DNA from: Lithospermum erythrorhizon
Lineage: Eukaryota > Streptophyta > Magnoliopsida > Boraginales > Boraginaceae
Direction: 5' to 3'
Length of the DNA: 64,000 nucleotides
NCBI GenBank assembly: GCA_019722365.1
Contig: JADFUC010002327.1
Span: 248,001 to 312,000 of the forward strand
The position numbers and the translations under genes are program-made. Each line of letters starts with the position of its first letter. Position 1 is the first letter of the stretch. Of this stretch, positions 1-13,200 are shown piece by piece. Below the pieces are notes generated by a model that saw nothing but the letters and a program-made list of their open reading frames with translations, did no database searches and was not told the origin of the DNA.

Positions 1-1231
1 TTACAGTAAGTAATGAGGAAATCGAATCTCGTTCGAATTCCGGCATCTCGCGAAACGCAACCTAAAGGTAAGTAAATTACCAACTTTTTTAATAAGTGTG
101 AACTCTTTCAAGCCAAATGATGCGAATCGGAGGGAGTATATTGAAACCGCTCTGATACAAGTTGAATGTCGTTATCAACAAATTAAGTGGGAGAAAATCA
201 TTGACTATTTTTTGGTTTTCTTGATTATTGAATGTATTAATTGCTCCAAATGCAATTCTAAGCTCCTTTATTTTTTTCACAAAAGTTTTAAGACAAAAAT
301 TAGAATTAAGTATCCTGAAATATTAATTTCAAATCACTATTATTAAATGAATTTGGTAAAAAAAATCAATTATTATGAGATTTCCTAAAAGCGAAAAATA
401 GTATTTTAAAAAAGTGTGAAATGGCATTAACAAGGTCCATGCAGGGGATACCACGAATGGATGCTTGGCTCGATGTGTGTGCCGATTGAAGCGAGCTAGA
501 AGCTTTTCATTTTAGCAGGTTGATACAAGGTTCATTCCGTGAGCCTTATTCTGCTGAAGAGGCGAGAGTCGCGTCTTTCGAGATTGTTACAAGTTGAGCT
601 CTGCCGAGTGGGAAAATCGACTTATAAAAGTGTGGAAACCGTCCTTTAGCAGACCCTTTCGAGGTTAAATTGCCACAGATGCACGGAGGAGGAGGAGTTA
701 ATCGCGGGATGTCTTGATTGATCGCTGAACTAAAGATTTCATTTTAATCGGCTTGATATAAGATTCATTTCTTTGTGAAGTCGAATCATGGATGAAAAAT
801 CGATCTTTCTTAATTAATCTACAGTTGTTATTAGTTGAGGCGTAGCAGGACGGAAAAAGCCGCTAAGTATTATGGGATGGAGGTGGTATAAATGAAAAAA
901 TTGGAGGTATCACGCATGCAAAATGTACACCACCCTCATCCCAGCGGCGACGGATCCCAGCTTACTCACAAAAATAACCTTGCTCGAAGCTCCACTTAGA
1001 TTCGTCACGAGTCAGTATTCGTTGGCTTGAGTTGCGAAATAGTATCCCAAATCGGGCAATCCATTTGGGACATCTAATTAAACTTCCTATGATCTCGCTT
1101 TGACTTTTCAGATTCTCAATTACACAATACTTCATACTAGTCTCTTTTTCGAGAATTAGAGTTTGACATGCGAAAAATATAATATGCTAGTTAATCTTAG
1201 GCCAATTCGATTATTTGTTGAACTTGATCTT

Positions 1232-1268
<37 letters not shown>
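1..1268. other. 5' flank of the SABRE-like gene, no gene recognised
   Basis: No protein family is recognisable on either strand. The only structure seen is an imperfect tandem duplication (480-870) and the trinucleotide run that leads into the start codon. The 5' UTR and core promoter of the downstream gene presumably lie in the last few hundred bases, but I see no convincing TATA element. Confidence 0.5.
480..870. repeat. diverged tandem duplication, about 230-bp period
   Basis: Two blocks, about 490-640 and 718-865, share ordered words: a 'ttcattttag/ttcattttaa' word, then 'ggttgatacaagg' against 'ggcttgatataag', then 'gttacaagttgag' against 'gttattagttgag', each followed by a purine-rich stretch. 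The order and spacing are kept, so this reads as an old tandem duplication upstream of the SABRE-like gene. Function is unknown. Confidence 0.5.

Positions 1269-1270
<2 letters not shown>
1233..1270 (+). repeat. (AAT)n microsatellite abutting the start codon
   Basis: About twelve uninterrupted AAT units run directly into the ATG at 1269, so the last unit supplies the A and T of the start codon. It lies in the 5' UTR. In the overlapping frame it would encode only a poly-Asn run, which is an artefact. Confidence 0.9.
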
Positions 1271-1271
<1 letters not shown>

Positions 1272-4200
1272 GCGGCTTCTCCGGCGAAGTTCCTCTTCGG
1301 GTTCCTCTTCATCTCAATCATCCTCTGGCTTCTCTTCATGTAACTTATCCATTTTTGTTTTGTTTTTCATTTTATGCAGTACTTATTAATTCGATTAACC
1401 AGCAATTTCGTGATACATTGTGTTTAATGTGATGTGTATCTAACTAGATAATTGCACAAATGGTGCTTGGAGTTTGTTAAAAGTCGAGAATTGGTCACTG
1501 GAGTTTGAAAGAGTAACTCATGTTACATAATTGTTTCACAAACAGACTTATCCTTGTGATTAAGTTGTTCTTAAAGTTTGATTAAGTTGTTATTAAAGCT
1601 TTGGTTTATTAAAAAAACAAACTTCAGGGCCGGAATCTCGGCTTTTTGATAACTACTGAGAGTCATTTGTGCACTTTACTAGTTGATGATTTCTTTTCCA
1701 TTTGCTTAAGTTGTTATTTGTCTATGTTGTTTCGGTGTATTGCGCTCTAGTCCACATAAATAATGTCTGCTTTGTATCGAATCTAGTTTTTACTTTAATG
1801 CAAAATCTTTATATATATGTGGTTTCTTTGTTTCTGCTCATTCACTTAATAGCTGTTGCGAGTTTGTTTATGAAATGTAATTCATTAGGTATTAGTCTAT
1901 CTTCCAATTAAAGCGTTGCAGTCGTATTCAATTACAGTTTTGGAATATTTGTAATGCCTTATTTTCGATTTGTAGCTCAAATTTTATCCTCTTATTAAGT
2001 CATATGTCGCAGTCTGTTGAGATGATTTGTATATGATTGAATTAGTGTATTTGTTTTGCATCGCTTTCTCCTTGCTCATAGGTATTATCAAGTTTCTCCA
2101 GTTTTGGTATTGACAAGATGGTAGGTTTGCGTACGTCCCTTAGGGTTTTATTAATTGATAAACCACCTTTCAGATTTGCCTCGAGACTAGTAGCTTGGGT
2201 TTTGAGCCGAGTAATGGGAGCATCAGTGGAGTTCCGGGTTAGTGGCTGGAAGTGTTTAAGAGATGTAAATGTGAAGTTCAAAGAGGTAAGCTCTTCAGTG
2301 ATTTATAATTTTACCTCGTTTTTTGGTGTCTCGTGTTCCCCACTTAGGCTTGGTTTGGTTTTGTCTTGTGTTCATTATGAGGAAAAATGATAATTAGTTA
2401 AGCATGTGCTTACTTCTTTGTTGTTCAGTGTGTCTATCTTAATGGAATTAGAAAATGTGTTATCCTATTTTATTGATTCGCCTGTTTTGCTTTTCTTCAC
2501 TCTAGTTTCATTTGGATATTGATTTAAGGTACAATTAGTGATATTAAAGTTATCAGTATTTCTTTTTGTATTAGTCTCTTTTTGTTAATTGTAAGCAAAT
2601 TGCTTTAAAGACGTCAATATGTCAACTTTAGCAATAAAGATTGCAATATACATACTTTCTTTCCATCTTTATATTCATTGAAGCCATTAGGATTTTGTTG
2701 TTCAGGCGTACTATGTTTTTTATTGCCAAAGAAGTTGATTTATTTTATTTATTATGCTTCCATCCATGGCATCATACTAAACTTAGTCTAGGAGCCTAAG
2801 ATGACATAACTTTCATCTGGCTTGAAATACGAAAGTTCTAACTTTCTCTTCTATGCATGATGGCTTCATACAATGTTCTCTCATGGCCTTTGAAACATAT
2901 CCCCCTTAGATATGCTACAGGGACAAGTTGTAAAACATTTTTCTTTTTTCTCATTTGATCTTATACAGGGTGCTATTGAATCGGTATCTGTTGGTGAAAT
3001 CAGACTTAGTGTACGACAGTCGTTAGTCAAACTTGGGGTTGGCTTCATGTCTAAGGATCCCAAGTTGCAGGTGTTGATATGTGACTTGGAAATTGTCACA
3101 AGGGCTTCTAAAAAGAAAAGCTCCCAGAAAGCTAAATCCCAGAGGTCTAGAACTTCTGGTAGAGGAAAGTGGATGGTTGTGGCAAATGTTGCTAGGTTTT
3201 TGTCAGTCTGTATAACAGAATTGCTTGTGAAGGTAAGAACTTATTGTAGATATGTTCTATCCCACCTTGTTTCTCTTTGTTCACAATATGATTGTTCGTT
3301 TCTTATTTTATTTTTATTGCATGTTTAAACATCATGTCACATTCTTACAATTTTATGCTTTCTTTTCCTTTTGCTTCACATTTCTCTCTTTATTATTGAG
3401 TAAAAGAGCAGTTGAATTTGAAAATATCTCTTTTGTAACGTGTCATGTAAGTTCTTTTAAGTTAACATATCACTCATTTGACAAAGTTAATTCTTGTGTT
3501 TTTAATGTGGATGCACAATACTATAAAAATTTAACTTGTAAACATTATCATTATAGTCATTTCTTGTTTTGAAGAGAACAACATGCAAAAAGCGAGGATA
3601 AGAGGGGGATCGAGATAGTTTGCATCCATACCCCTCTCGAACCAAAGCGCGAGCCGCTCAGAAACCCAGCTGCATGGTTTAGACTTTGAAAAAGTCAGTT
3701 TTGGTCTTGACCTTTTAAAAGCTGCCTATGTTGGGTCGGTTTGAAAATAGGACAAAACCCGTCCAAACTGAACCACGTGCACCCCGCTTCTCACAGGAAG
3801 GTTAGCATCCTCCCAACTTTGTCACAGACAATGATACCATGCTAACCTTTGCACATTCGAATCAGTTAATCGGTGATATTCTGTTCTATGTTGCTTAGAA
3901 CATGTGGATATCAAACTCTGACTTATTCAATATCATGCTTGCTTAAATATGTATAGTTACTGTTCACTCTATATATAGTATATGGGGACTATTTCATAAT
4001 ATTACATATTGGCTCTTTGGACTATATTCCCTATTAGTAACATTCTTGTTCTTGCAACCATGTTAGCATTAGTGTTGAATGGTATGTGATGCAGTGTTTT
4101 TATTCTTTTTTTCCAGTTAATGAGACGTGAGTCTTGAGTTTTTCGCTATCTTATCTTATTGTTCAGTGTCCTCTGTACCCTCTATTATAAGGTTATGTTT

Positions 4201-7200
4201 AATTTCTTAAATCATTGCAGACCCCAAAGGCTACTTTAGAGGTCAAGGAATTGGTGGTTGACATATCAAAAGTCGGTGGATCGAAGCCAGCTCTGTTTGT
4301 CAAATTACATCTGGTCCCAATATATGTTCATTTGGACGAATCTCGGGTTGTTTCCGATCAGACAGCCGTTGCTATTGGTTCATATTCTCCTAGCCAGACT
4401 TTGGCTTCTACAGAGAGGAGTAGTGCTCCTTTTAGCTGTGAAGAGTTCTCTCTATTGTGTGAATTTGGTCATGACAGGTGCATCTTTCTGTCCTTCATCT
4501 ATCTGTGGAGAAGCTTCTTTGTGTTGACTAACTGCTATTGAGCAGGAAAATATTCTAAATTAGCAATTGGATCTCGAAGTTCAATACATTTAATTTACCC
4601 GCCACAATTTTTTGTCGCCGTTTTGCCCATTGGTCTTTCGATGTGTCCGGGGTTAAACGATTCCTGTAAATTATCATATTTCTTGCTCATATCCGGTACA
4701 ACTTCAGGTTAATATTTTTTTTTCATAACCATTAACGATACTGTATGAACCATTAGTGGCCATTAATCAGTCTAGCGTACTGAGATATACAGAGTAAAGT
4801 TTAGTAGGTTACTCTGACATTAATCTCAGTGTTTATGATTCATAGTGGCCATTAATCATTTCTTTTTGATTCCATAATAATCCAGATTTAGGTTTTTGTT
4901 CTATTATATGAATAAGTTTCCAAATGTGCACTTTTGCTGATGAAACTTATACTCTTTTCCTGGATCATATACCCTTGATAGTTTTGACTTAGTTATAATT
5001 AATCTTTGCTCGAGTCTTCATCACTGCAATTTAGAGTCAGTCCATTTTCCTCTATTCATTCTTGATGTCTCACGTCTCCTTGTGCAGATATGCAGGTATA
5101 GTTGCGAGGAATCTGGATATCACAATTGGTGAAGTTTCTATAAACCTGGATGACAATCTGTTTTGGGGGAAAAGAGATTCAGCAAACACCTTTCAGCCTG
5201 CTGATGAACTTAGTAAGACTAGCAGTGAGTCTGCTGCTGCCAATATAACTTGTAGAAATCAGTCATCATCAGTCGCCACCAAATATGCATCGATCTTCCC
5301 AGAAAAGGTTGGTGAAGTAATGCAAATATATTTCTTACTAATGTCATTGAACGTGGATACATATTTTTGCTAGTCTCTTCTTATATCTTCTAGGGACCAC
5401 CTTTTCATTCAGTCATTGGATTAGCCAGTGTATGCAGACCTTGGAGATGTTATTTGATGTAAAATTTATGGTGAAACTGGATAATTTTTATGTGGTGGTA
5501 TGCTCTTCGACCATAAAATGTAGATTGTTAGTATTGTAGGGATTTTACTTTTTATTTTTTGTTGCATGTGTTCAATTTTAGGGTAATCCTTGTGTATCTT
5601 GTAGCTGCATGTTATATGTGTAAAGACAGAGGGCATTACAGATTAGGCACATCACACTATTGCTCTCCATACTCCATTGCTCTCCATTGCTTGTTATATG
5701 CATTATTTTAATGGCTGTATCAACTACTCATTTTGATATATTAATTATCTGTTTCGATAGATTAGCTTCACTTTACCAAAATTGGATGTGAAATTCGTAC
5801 ATCGGGAACATGGAATAGTTATCGATAATAACATCATGGGGATTGAGATGAGGTCTGTGAGATCTCAAATTAATGAAGATGTTGGAGAAAGTATGCGGCT
5901 TGACATGCAGATGGAGTTCAGGGAGATTCATGTATGATTTCTTTAACTACTCTCTGTGTGAATGTCAAATACACCCTGACGTGTCCTCTATTTTTTGCCT
6001 TTTTGATGATTTGACATATATTGTAGATTCTCAGACAAGCAGGCATATCTATTGTGGAGATAATGAAACTTGATGTTATCGCTTCAGCTTACCTTCCCTT
6101 ACAGGTATGCTATATAACATCATCACTGATGGTTGTTGTTGTTATTTTATGGATGTATGATACATCTTATATCCTTCTTTTTATTTATTTGTTTAAGATG
6201 CTGTGTGCTTTACAGCCTGCAACTCCTATCAGATCCGAAATTGATATTAAGCTTGGAGGAACTCAGTTCAATTTGATCGTCACTAGGTTTATTCCACTTC
6301 TGAAACTGCATTCACTGGAGAAAAATAAAGTGGCACGCCCAAATGGTAGCCTTTTGAAAGAAAAGTCTCGGTCTACTGAACACAAAAACTTATTGTGGAC
6401 ATGCACTGTTTCTGCACCAGAGATGACTTTGGTGCTATATAGTTTGAATGATCAGCCGCTATACCATGTAAGTTATTATAATCCTAATACCTCACCTGCA
6501 GCTTCAATGTGGACATGCACTATTTTTTTCTTCCTCCGTCCAGATGGTCTTTTTTCATATACCTCACCTGCATCTTTAGTCTAATCGATGAAAGCAGTGC
6601 CCATCGTTCCAAAAGATACCTTAGTACCTGCTTTGAGCATTGAATACAACAAGTCTTAAAAGGGTTATGAATAATGAAAAAGCAATTCCTATTTGTGCTG
6701 TCAATCTTGATTTTCTGAAATGTCCTTGGAATTCTCATTGAGGCTAATTTGAATATTCTAGCATAACTGAAAAGTAGAAGTGCTTCAGTTGACAATGTTT
6801 GAACTGGAATGGATACATCCCAACTGTTCAGGAAAATAATATTTGAACATTTACACCTTTTAGCTGCAATATCCTACTTTTTCTCTGACATTTTACGTTA
6901 TCTTAATCCTACATTTGTTAAACTCATATAGTATTTCTGAACAGTGCTGTTCCCAATCATCACATGTATTTGCGAACAATATATCAAGCACAGGTGCTTC
7001 TGTGCACATGGAGCTTGGAGAACTTAATTTGCACATGTCTGATGAATATCAAGAATGCTTAAGAGAAAGCTTGTTCTGTGTAGAAACAAATACTGGTCCA
7101 TTGATGCATATTGCGAAGATTAGCTTGGATTTGGGCAAAAAGGATATGGAATTACCAGATGATGGCCTTAAGCTTAAAATGGTTATTTCAGTTGATGTGT

Positions 7201-10200
7201 CTGGTATGGGCATTTGCTTGACTTTTAAACGCCTCGAGTCTTTGATATCAACTTCACTGTCCTTCAAGGATGAATTAAAAAAGATTCCGTTTAGTAAGAA
7301 ATCTTCACAAGAACATGCAGTCAAGCGTTCAAGGACGCCTAAAAGAGTGATCCAACTTTTAAATGTTAATCTTGAAAAATGTTCTATAAACATGTGCGGA
7401 GAAGTTGGACTGGAAAAAATGGATTTGCCAGACATTAAACGTGTAAATTTTGGATCTCAAGGTGGTCGAACTACTATTAGTGTCTCTGCTGATGGCACAC
7501 CTCGAACTGCATATATAATGTCAACAGTGGCTGATGAATACAAAAAAATGGAATATTGTGCATATCTTGATATCTTCCATCTAACCTTTTCCATGGATAT
7601 GGAAAAAAGATCGATCCAAATGGATATTCGAAGGGCCAGATCTGTTTATCAAGAACTGTTGGAGGACTCTAGCCCTGGTACAAAAGTAACGCTGATTGAT
7701 ATGCAAAATGCAAAACTTGTGAGGCGGTCAGGTGGACTTAAAGAGATTTCAGTCTGTTCTCTCTTTAGTGCTACCGATATAGCAGTTAGGTGGGAGCCTG
7801 ACGTGCATATTGCATTAGTTGAACTTGGTTTGCATCTGAAGTCACTTACTTCCAAATACAAGGTTGAAGGACTAAGTAATGTAGTGGACTTAAATACGGT
7901 TAAAAATGATGAACAGAATGAGATGGTTTCAGGATCGGGAACGATTGAGAAGCAAAAGAAGAGAGAATCCATTTTTGCTGTTGATGTTGAAATGCTACGC
8001 ATATCTGCTGAGGTTGGTGACGGGGTTGAATCCTTAATTCAGGTTCAGTCTATCTTCTCTGAGAATGCTCAGATTGGTGTGCTTCTTGAAGGCATACTAT
8101 TTGATCTTAATGATGCAAGGATTTTGAAGAGCAGCAGGATGCAGATTTCTCGTGTCCCCAATACTGCTAACAATGTGCTAACTGCAAAATCTGAGATGTC
8201 AAGAACATGGGACTGGGTAATTCAAGCACTTGATGTCCACATATGCATGCCATACAGGTTGCAACTGCGTGCGATTGATGATTCTATCGAGGAAATGTTG
8301 AGAGCTGTGAAACTCATTGTGGCTGCTAAAACTCAGAGTATATTTCCAATCAAGAAAGGAAGTGACAAACCCAAAAAGTCTAGTTCATCTAGAGTTGGAT
8401 GTTTGAGGTTTTGCATTCGTAAACTAGCTGTAGAAATTGAAGAAGAACCATTACAGGGATGGCTTGATGAACATTATCAGCTATTGAAAAATGAGGCTTG
8501 TGAATTAGCTGTAAGGTTTAAATTTCTTGATGATCTCATGCCCAAAAGCAGAGCTGATATGAATGAATTCAGTAATTTTGTTTACAATGGGGAAAAAATC
8601 GATCCGCTAAATCCTTTGGCTATTAAAGCACTGCAAGATGAGATTTACAAAGAGTCTTTCCGGTCATATTACCAAGCTTGCCGGAATCTCAAGCCATCTG
8701 AGGGTTCAGGGGCTTGTAAAGTAGGTTTTCAAGCTGGATTTAAGCCAAGTACCTAACAGGACGCCGATTTTGTCTCTCTATCTGCTACAGAGTTTGACGT
8801 AACCTTGACCAGAATTGAAGGTGGTGAAGCTGGGATGATAGAGGTTGTGCAGCAACTTGATCCAGTGTCTCAAGGCCATATTATTCTCTTTGCACGCCTA
8901 TACGGGGGTAATTTGAAACTGAATACTGGATCCCTTGTTGTCAGTTGAGGAATTACACGATCCCTTTATTTTCTGGGACTTCAGGCAATGTGAAGGCCGA
9001 CTGGTGCTTGCTCAACAGGCTTGAGTTATAGAACTTTCATATCTGGTGAAAACGGATTTTAATTTAAACGCAACTGAGATACCATTTTATATCCATTTCA
9101 ATTATATATATAAAAGTCACTGGCTCACTGCATAACCGAACTAGTCCTTTAATATAATTTTGGTGTGTAGAATGAGGTCTCTTTAAAGGTGCTTTGATAC
9201 AGTTTTAGTTTCTTCTTTCCTTCATTGAAATTTTCAATCATACAACTCCTTTGTAGATCTGGAATGGTCTAAGTAGTTTGATTTATGACTACTTAGTTCT
9301 GAAGGGTTCCTTTATAACTTTCAATCTTAAATAAAATTGCTAAACTTGAAATGGATCTTGAATTGTATGTTATGGGTACTAAAGTAGGCTTTTTTGTGTT
9401 AGCGATTCACATATCTGAAAAGAGGCAGTTCTATTTATAAGAAAACCCAAGAGATATGGTAATTTTTACTATAGTTCGAAATAAGTACTCAATATAATTA
9501 GTCACTGATGCTTAAACTGACCTTGATTATACTTGAAAGCTATTAACATTGAAGTCAACAATTATCTTATTTCTAACCACTAATAAAACTTCCTTTCTAT
9601 GATTTTGTCATGTTCTATTTTCGAAATTAACAAAGTGTTTAGATTATGATTCAATGTATATATGTCAAGCAGCATCTGGAACTTCTAATGAAATCTTGTT
9701 AATTTGTGATATAAATCATCTGTAATTATAAAAAGAGATAATGTTGCTAAGGTCTTTAATTTGAATATAGGATGGTTTTGATAAACAATCAGTTATCATC
9801 TATTGCATGTGGTGGTCAAATTGTATGATCATTTGATGATAAGTGTCTTGTTTGTTTTTTTCTCCTATTTTGCTGCCTTTTGCATTGTCTCCTTGTTATG
9901 TTCTTAAATTTGTTACTGTTGTACCTGTGTACAGGCAACCTGCTTCAGCCTCAAATACATCGCATGTCTATGTTGGGAATGGAGAAAGGTGCAAATGCTT
10001 CAGCTCAGCCAGTGGAACGACTCCACCTGTCAAAACATACTTGATTTGCCATTACATTTTGAAAAGGGGAAATATGTTATGGTGTTGGGTTTGAGCCTTT
10101 ATTTACTGGACATGTTATTCCTTCACTGTGGCTCTTCTGTGAGGGCTAATTTGGAGCACGAGGAAATCTTAACCTGTGATCCTTTGCCTCCGAAAAGGAA

Positions 10201-13200
10201 AGAGTTCACCTTTGGTGGGATGAGATGAGAAACTACATTCATGGAAATACAACATTATTTTTCTCTCCGAGACTTGATGGAATATCCTTGCCACTACAGA
10301 TCCATATGAGAAATCGAACAAACTTCAAATTATTTCTGGTCCAATGGAAATTCAGTGTCAGATGGTCGTGGTTCATACTGTGGCAAATGATTTTAGAGTC
10401 TTTTTACAGTTTAGAGAGCTTACTGAAAGTTCTGGCTTAAAAACCTGTGGCAGGATTTTCCATTGTTTTCTTAAAAGTGCCCATGCTAACTGTTGAAGTG
10501 ACAATGGATTGGGAGGTGACTGAAATCCCTAAATCATTATTTGTTTGCCCCTTCCAAATGAAGGTAAACCAGCCAAAAAATTTATGATCCCTTTAGGTCT
10601 ACTTCTCTATCCCCTGCGGTGGAATTTTGTCACTTAGGCCATCAGTTCCATCTGATGATGATCAGTCCCGGCCTATGCCTTCTACAATTATGTCGGAGAA
10701 CGAGGCCATTGCTTCCCAACAATGAATTGTGGTCCTCAAGATCTTGCATGGATAATCAGATTCTGGAACCTGAACTACAATCCTCCTAATAAATTTAACT
10801 TTTCCTCGAGATGGCCACGCTTGAGTTCCTAGGTTGCTAGATCAGAAACTTGTCTCTGGATAAAGTAATGACTGAGTTCATGTTTCGAGTTGATTCTACT
10901 CCTGCGTGCATAAGGCTATGCCTTTTGATGATGATGATCCAGCTAAGGGGCTAACTTTTAAGATGAATAAGCTGAAATATGAAATGTATCTTAGTCGGGG
11001 AAACAAAAATTTACATTTGAGTGCAAACGTGAACTTCTTTGATTTTGTGTATCAAGGTGTGGATCTTCACATGCCAAAGGCGCTCATAGATAGATGTCAT
11101 TGCCCAAGTGTTGCCAAATTAGTTCACGGAACAAGGCTTCACATTCTACACAAGTAGACGGAGAGAAGAGCAGCTGTGGAAGTGGTAGTGAGAGGCCTCG
11201 GATGATGGATTTCTTTGGTCATCTGAGTACTTTACTATCAGAAGACAGGCCCCTAAAGCTGATCCAGAAAGGTTACATAGCATGGCAAGAAGCTGCAGGA
11301 GAAACATTGTTTTACATATGTGAGGTCTGAGTTTGAAAATGGCAGTGAAAGTGATGAGCATGCAAGATCTGGATCCAAGTGATGATGATGGATAAGTAAT
11401 GTGGTAATTGCTGATAATTGTCAGCGAATATTTGTTTATGGCCTCAAGCTTCTGTGGACCCTTGAAAATAGGGATGCAGTTTGGTCATGGGTAGGATTTT
11501 CTAAAGCATTTTGAACCTTCAAACCTTCCTTCCCGCAAATGCACAGAGAAAGTTGCGCAAGAAAGAAGTATCTGATAATCTCCCATTAGATGATAACCAG
11601 AAGGCTTTGTTTACCAGCCATACCAGAAAGCCTTCTTGCCACAAGTTGATGATTCATCTAAACTGCAGTCCTCTCCCTTCAAAACCAGCTAAGTGGAAAG
11701 TTCTTCATCCAGCAGAACCGGTATGCACTGAACCAGCTGTGTGAAATTGATCATAGGAAATATAATTCTAAATGCTGCAGCATAACTAAGCCTCAAATGT
11801 GATTGATTACAGAACTGTTTTGAGTGATTTTTTATTGCCATTTATGTCTTGTTATAAGTGTGTGTAGTTTTCTTTCTGTACTACGCTGTCAGGGTGCCCT
11901 GTTTTACTGTTATCTCTAATGCTCTTGTAGTACTCAACCTTGCCAACTGGCTCTTAAATTTTTATTATGGTGCATGTTTATCTTCATCCAGCTAAGCTCA
12001 TCAAATTTGATGAGACTGAGGGGAGGGAACTCGCCATTTTATGGTGAATGTTATTGAGCCTCACTTAATCTTCATTCGGAGGAAGCTAATGTAAGTCCTT
12101 CTCGAGGTTTGGTAGCCTCTGAATTTAATAGTCAAACTATCTTGTTTTTGTTGTTGCTTTCATCCACATATCCTTGAGGTATCTATTGTTGTTATGAGTA
12201 CATTCGATTACTTCCATTATCAAGTTCTTATCTTTTTACTTTTCTCTTTTTCTTGCAAAGTGAATGTTAGGTTAAGTGTATCAAGCCCTTTCACAAATCA
12301 AAAGATCATCTTTGTATTGTGAACTTGTTCTGATAAATGGTGTAAAATCTTTCTATCATGGCATGTGATGTTGAAGAAAAACCCCAAAAGTGCAATATAA
12401 TAATATCAATTTGTACTCTGTACCTGTTTTCTTACTTTGGATTCACTGATACCAGCATGCTTCTTATTGGTGAAACAGGGTCGATTTCTCCTTGCAGCTG
12501 TTAGTGTCGTGGTTCTTTTGCTCTGCTCATTCCTTCCTCCGTCCATCAAGTTGGCAAAGAGGTTACTGAACAAGCACCTGGTTCAGGAAAATTTCAATTT
12601 CGAATCCCATCCTGAGATGACCTTGGAATTGCATGGAGTTCTCGGTGATGCTGAGCATGTGCAAGCTCATGTTGCCCCCCACTGTTGGATCCAGGTGCTG
12701 GACTACAATGGTTGCTGTACTGTGAGAAGCTCACCCAAAGTCAAGCTTATTGTGGGGCTTTACTTGAGAAAGTGTTCTGTGCCTTGTGATATGTATTTCG
12801 CTTACACGAGGCTAGTTGTGGAACATCAGACCAAGAAGTCTCTTTTCTAGTCCAACTATCGTAGTAGATCCATTTCAGTAGGATATCTTATCTTTAGTTT
12901 ATATTTGAATTTGGAAAGTTTTAGTGTTCTGTAATTGACTGAACGTTGAATCTACAATTGTGATTATGCAGGTGAAACCATTGAAAGAGCTCACATTCAG
13001 TCTCTACATAATATAACAGCAACAATGACCTCTCGCCAATTTCTAGGTTATGTGCTTTGATGTCTTGACCAATCTTCTCTTTGCCAGACTCCTCAAGTAA
13101 GTGGATTAATTTTCTAATTTATTGAATTTCCATATGGAATGTTGATTTGTTCAGACTGGAACTTCTTATAACTGGGTGTGTACTTGATCTAAGAAGATTT

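Noticed and set aside
1163..1432. Plus-strand frame with a long poly-Asn run
   Set aside because: It is the AAT microsatellite read in the wrong frame. The real SABRE start overlaps it in another frame and matches the family.
3590..3830. Possible tRNA gene in SABRE intron 3
   Set aside because: The segment cannot be folded by eye into a cloverleaf and lacks a proper B box.
7049..8002. Minus-strand frames inside SABRE exon 9
   Set aside because: Shadows of the coding strand. The plus frame is conserved and spliced in phase.
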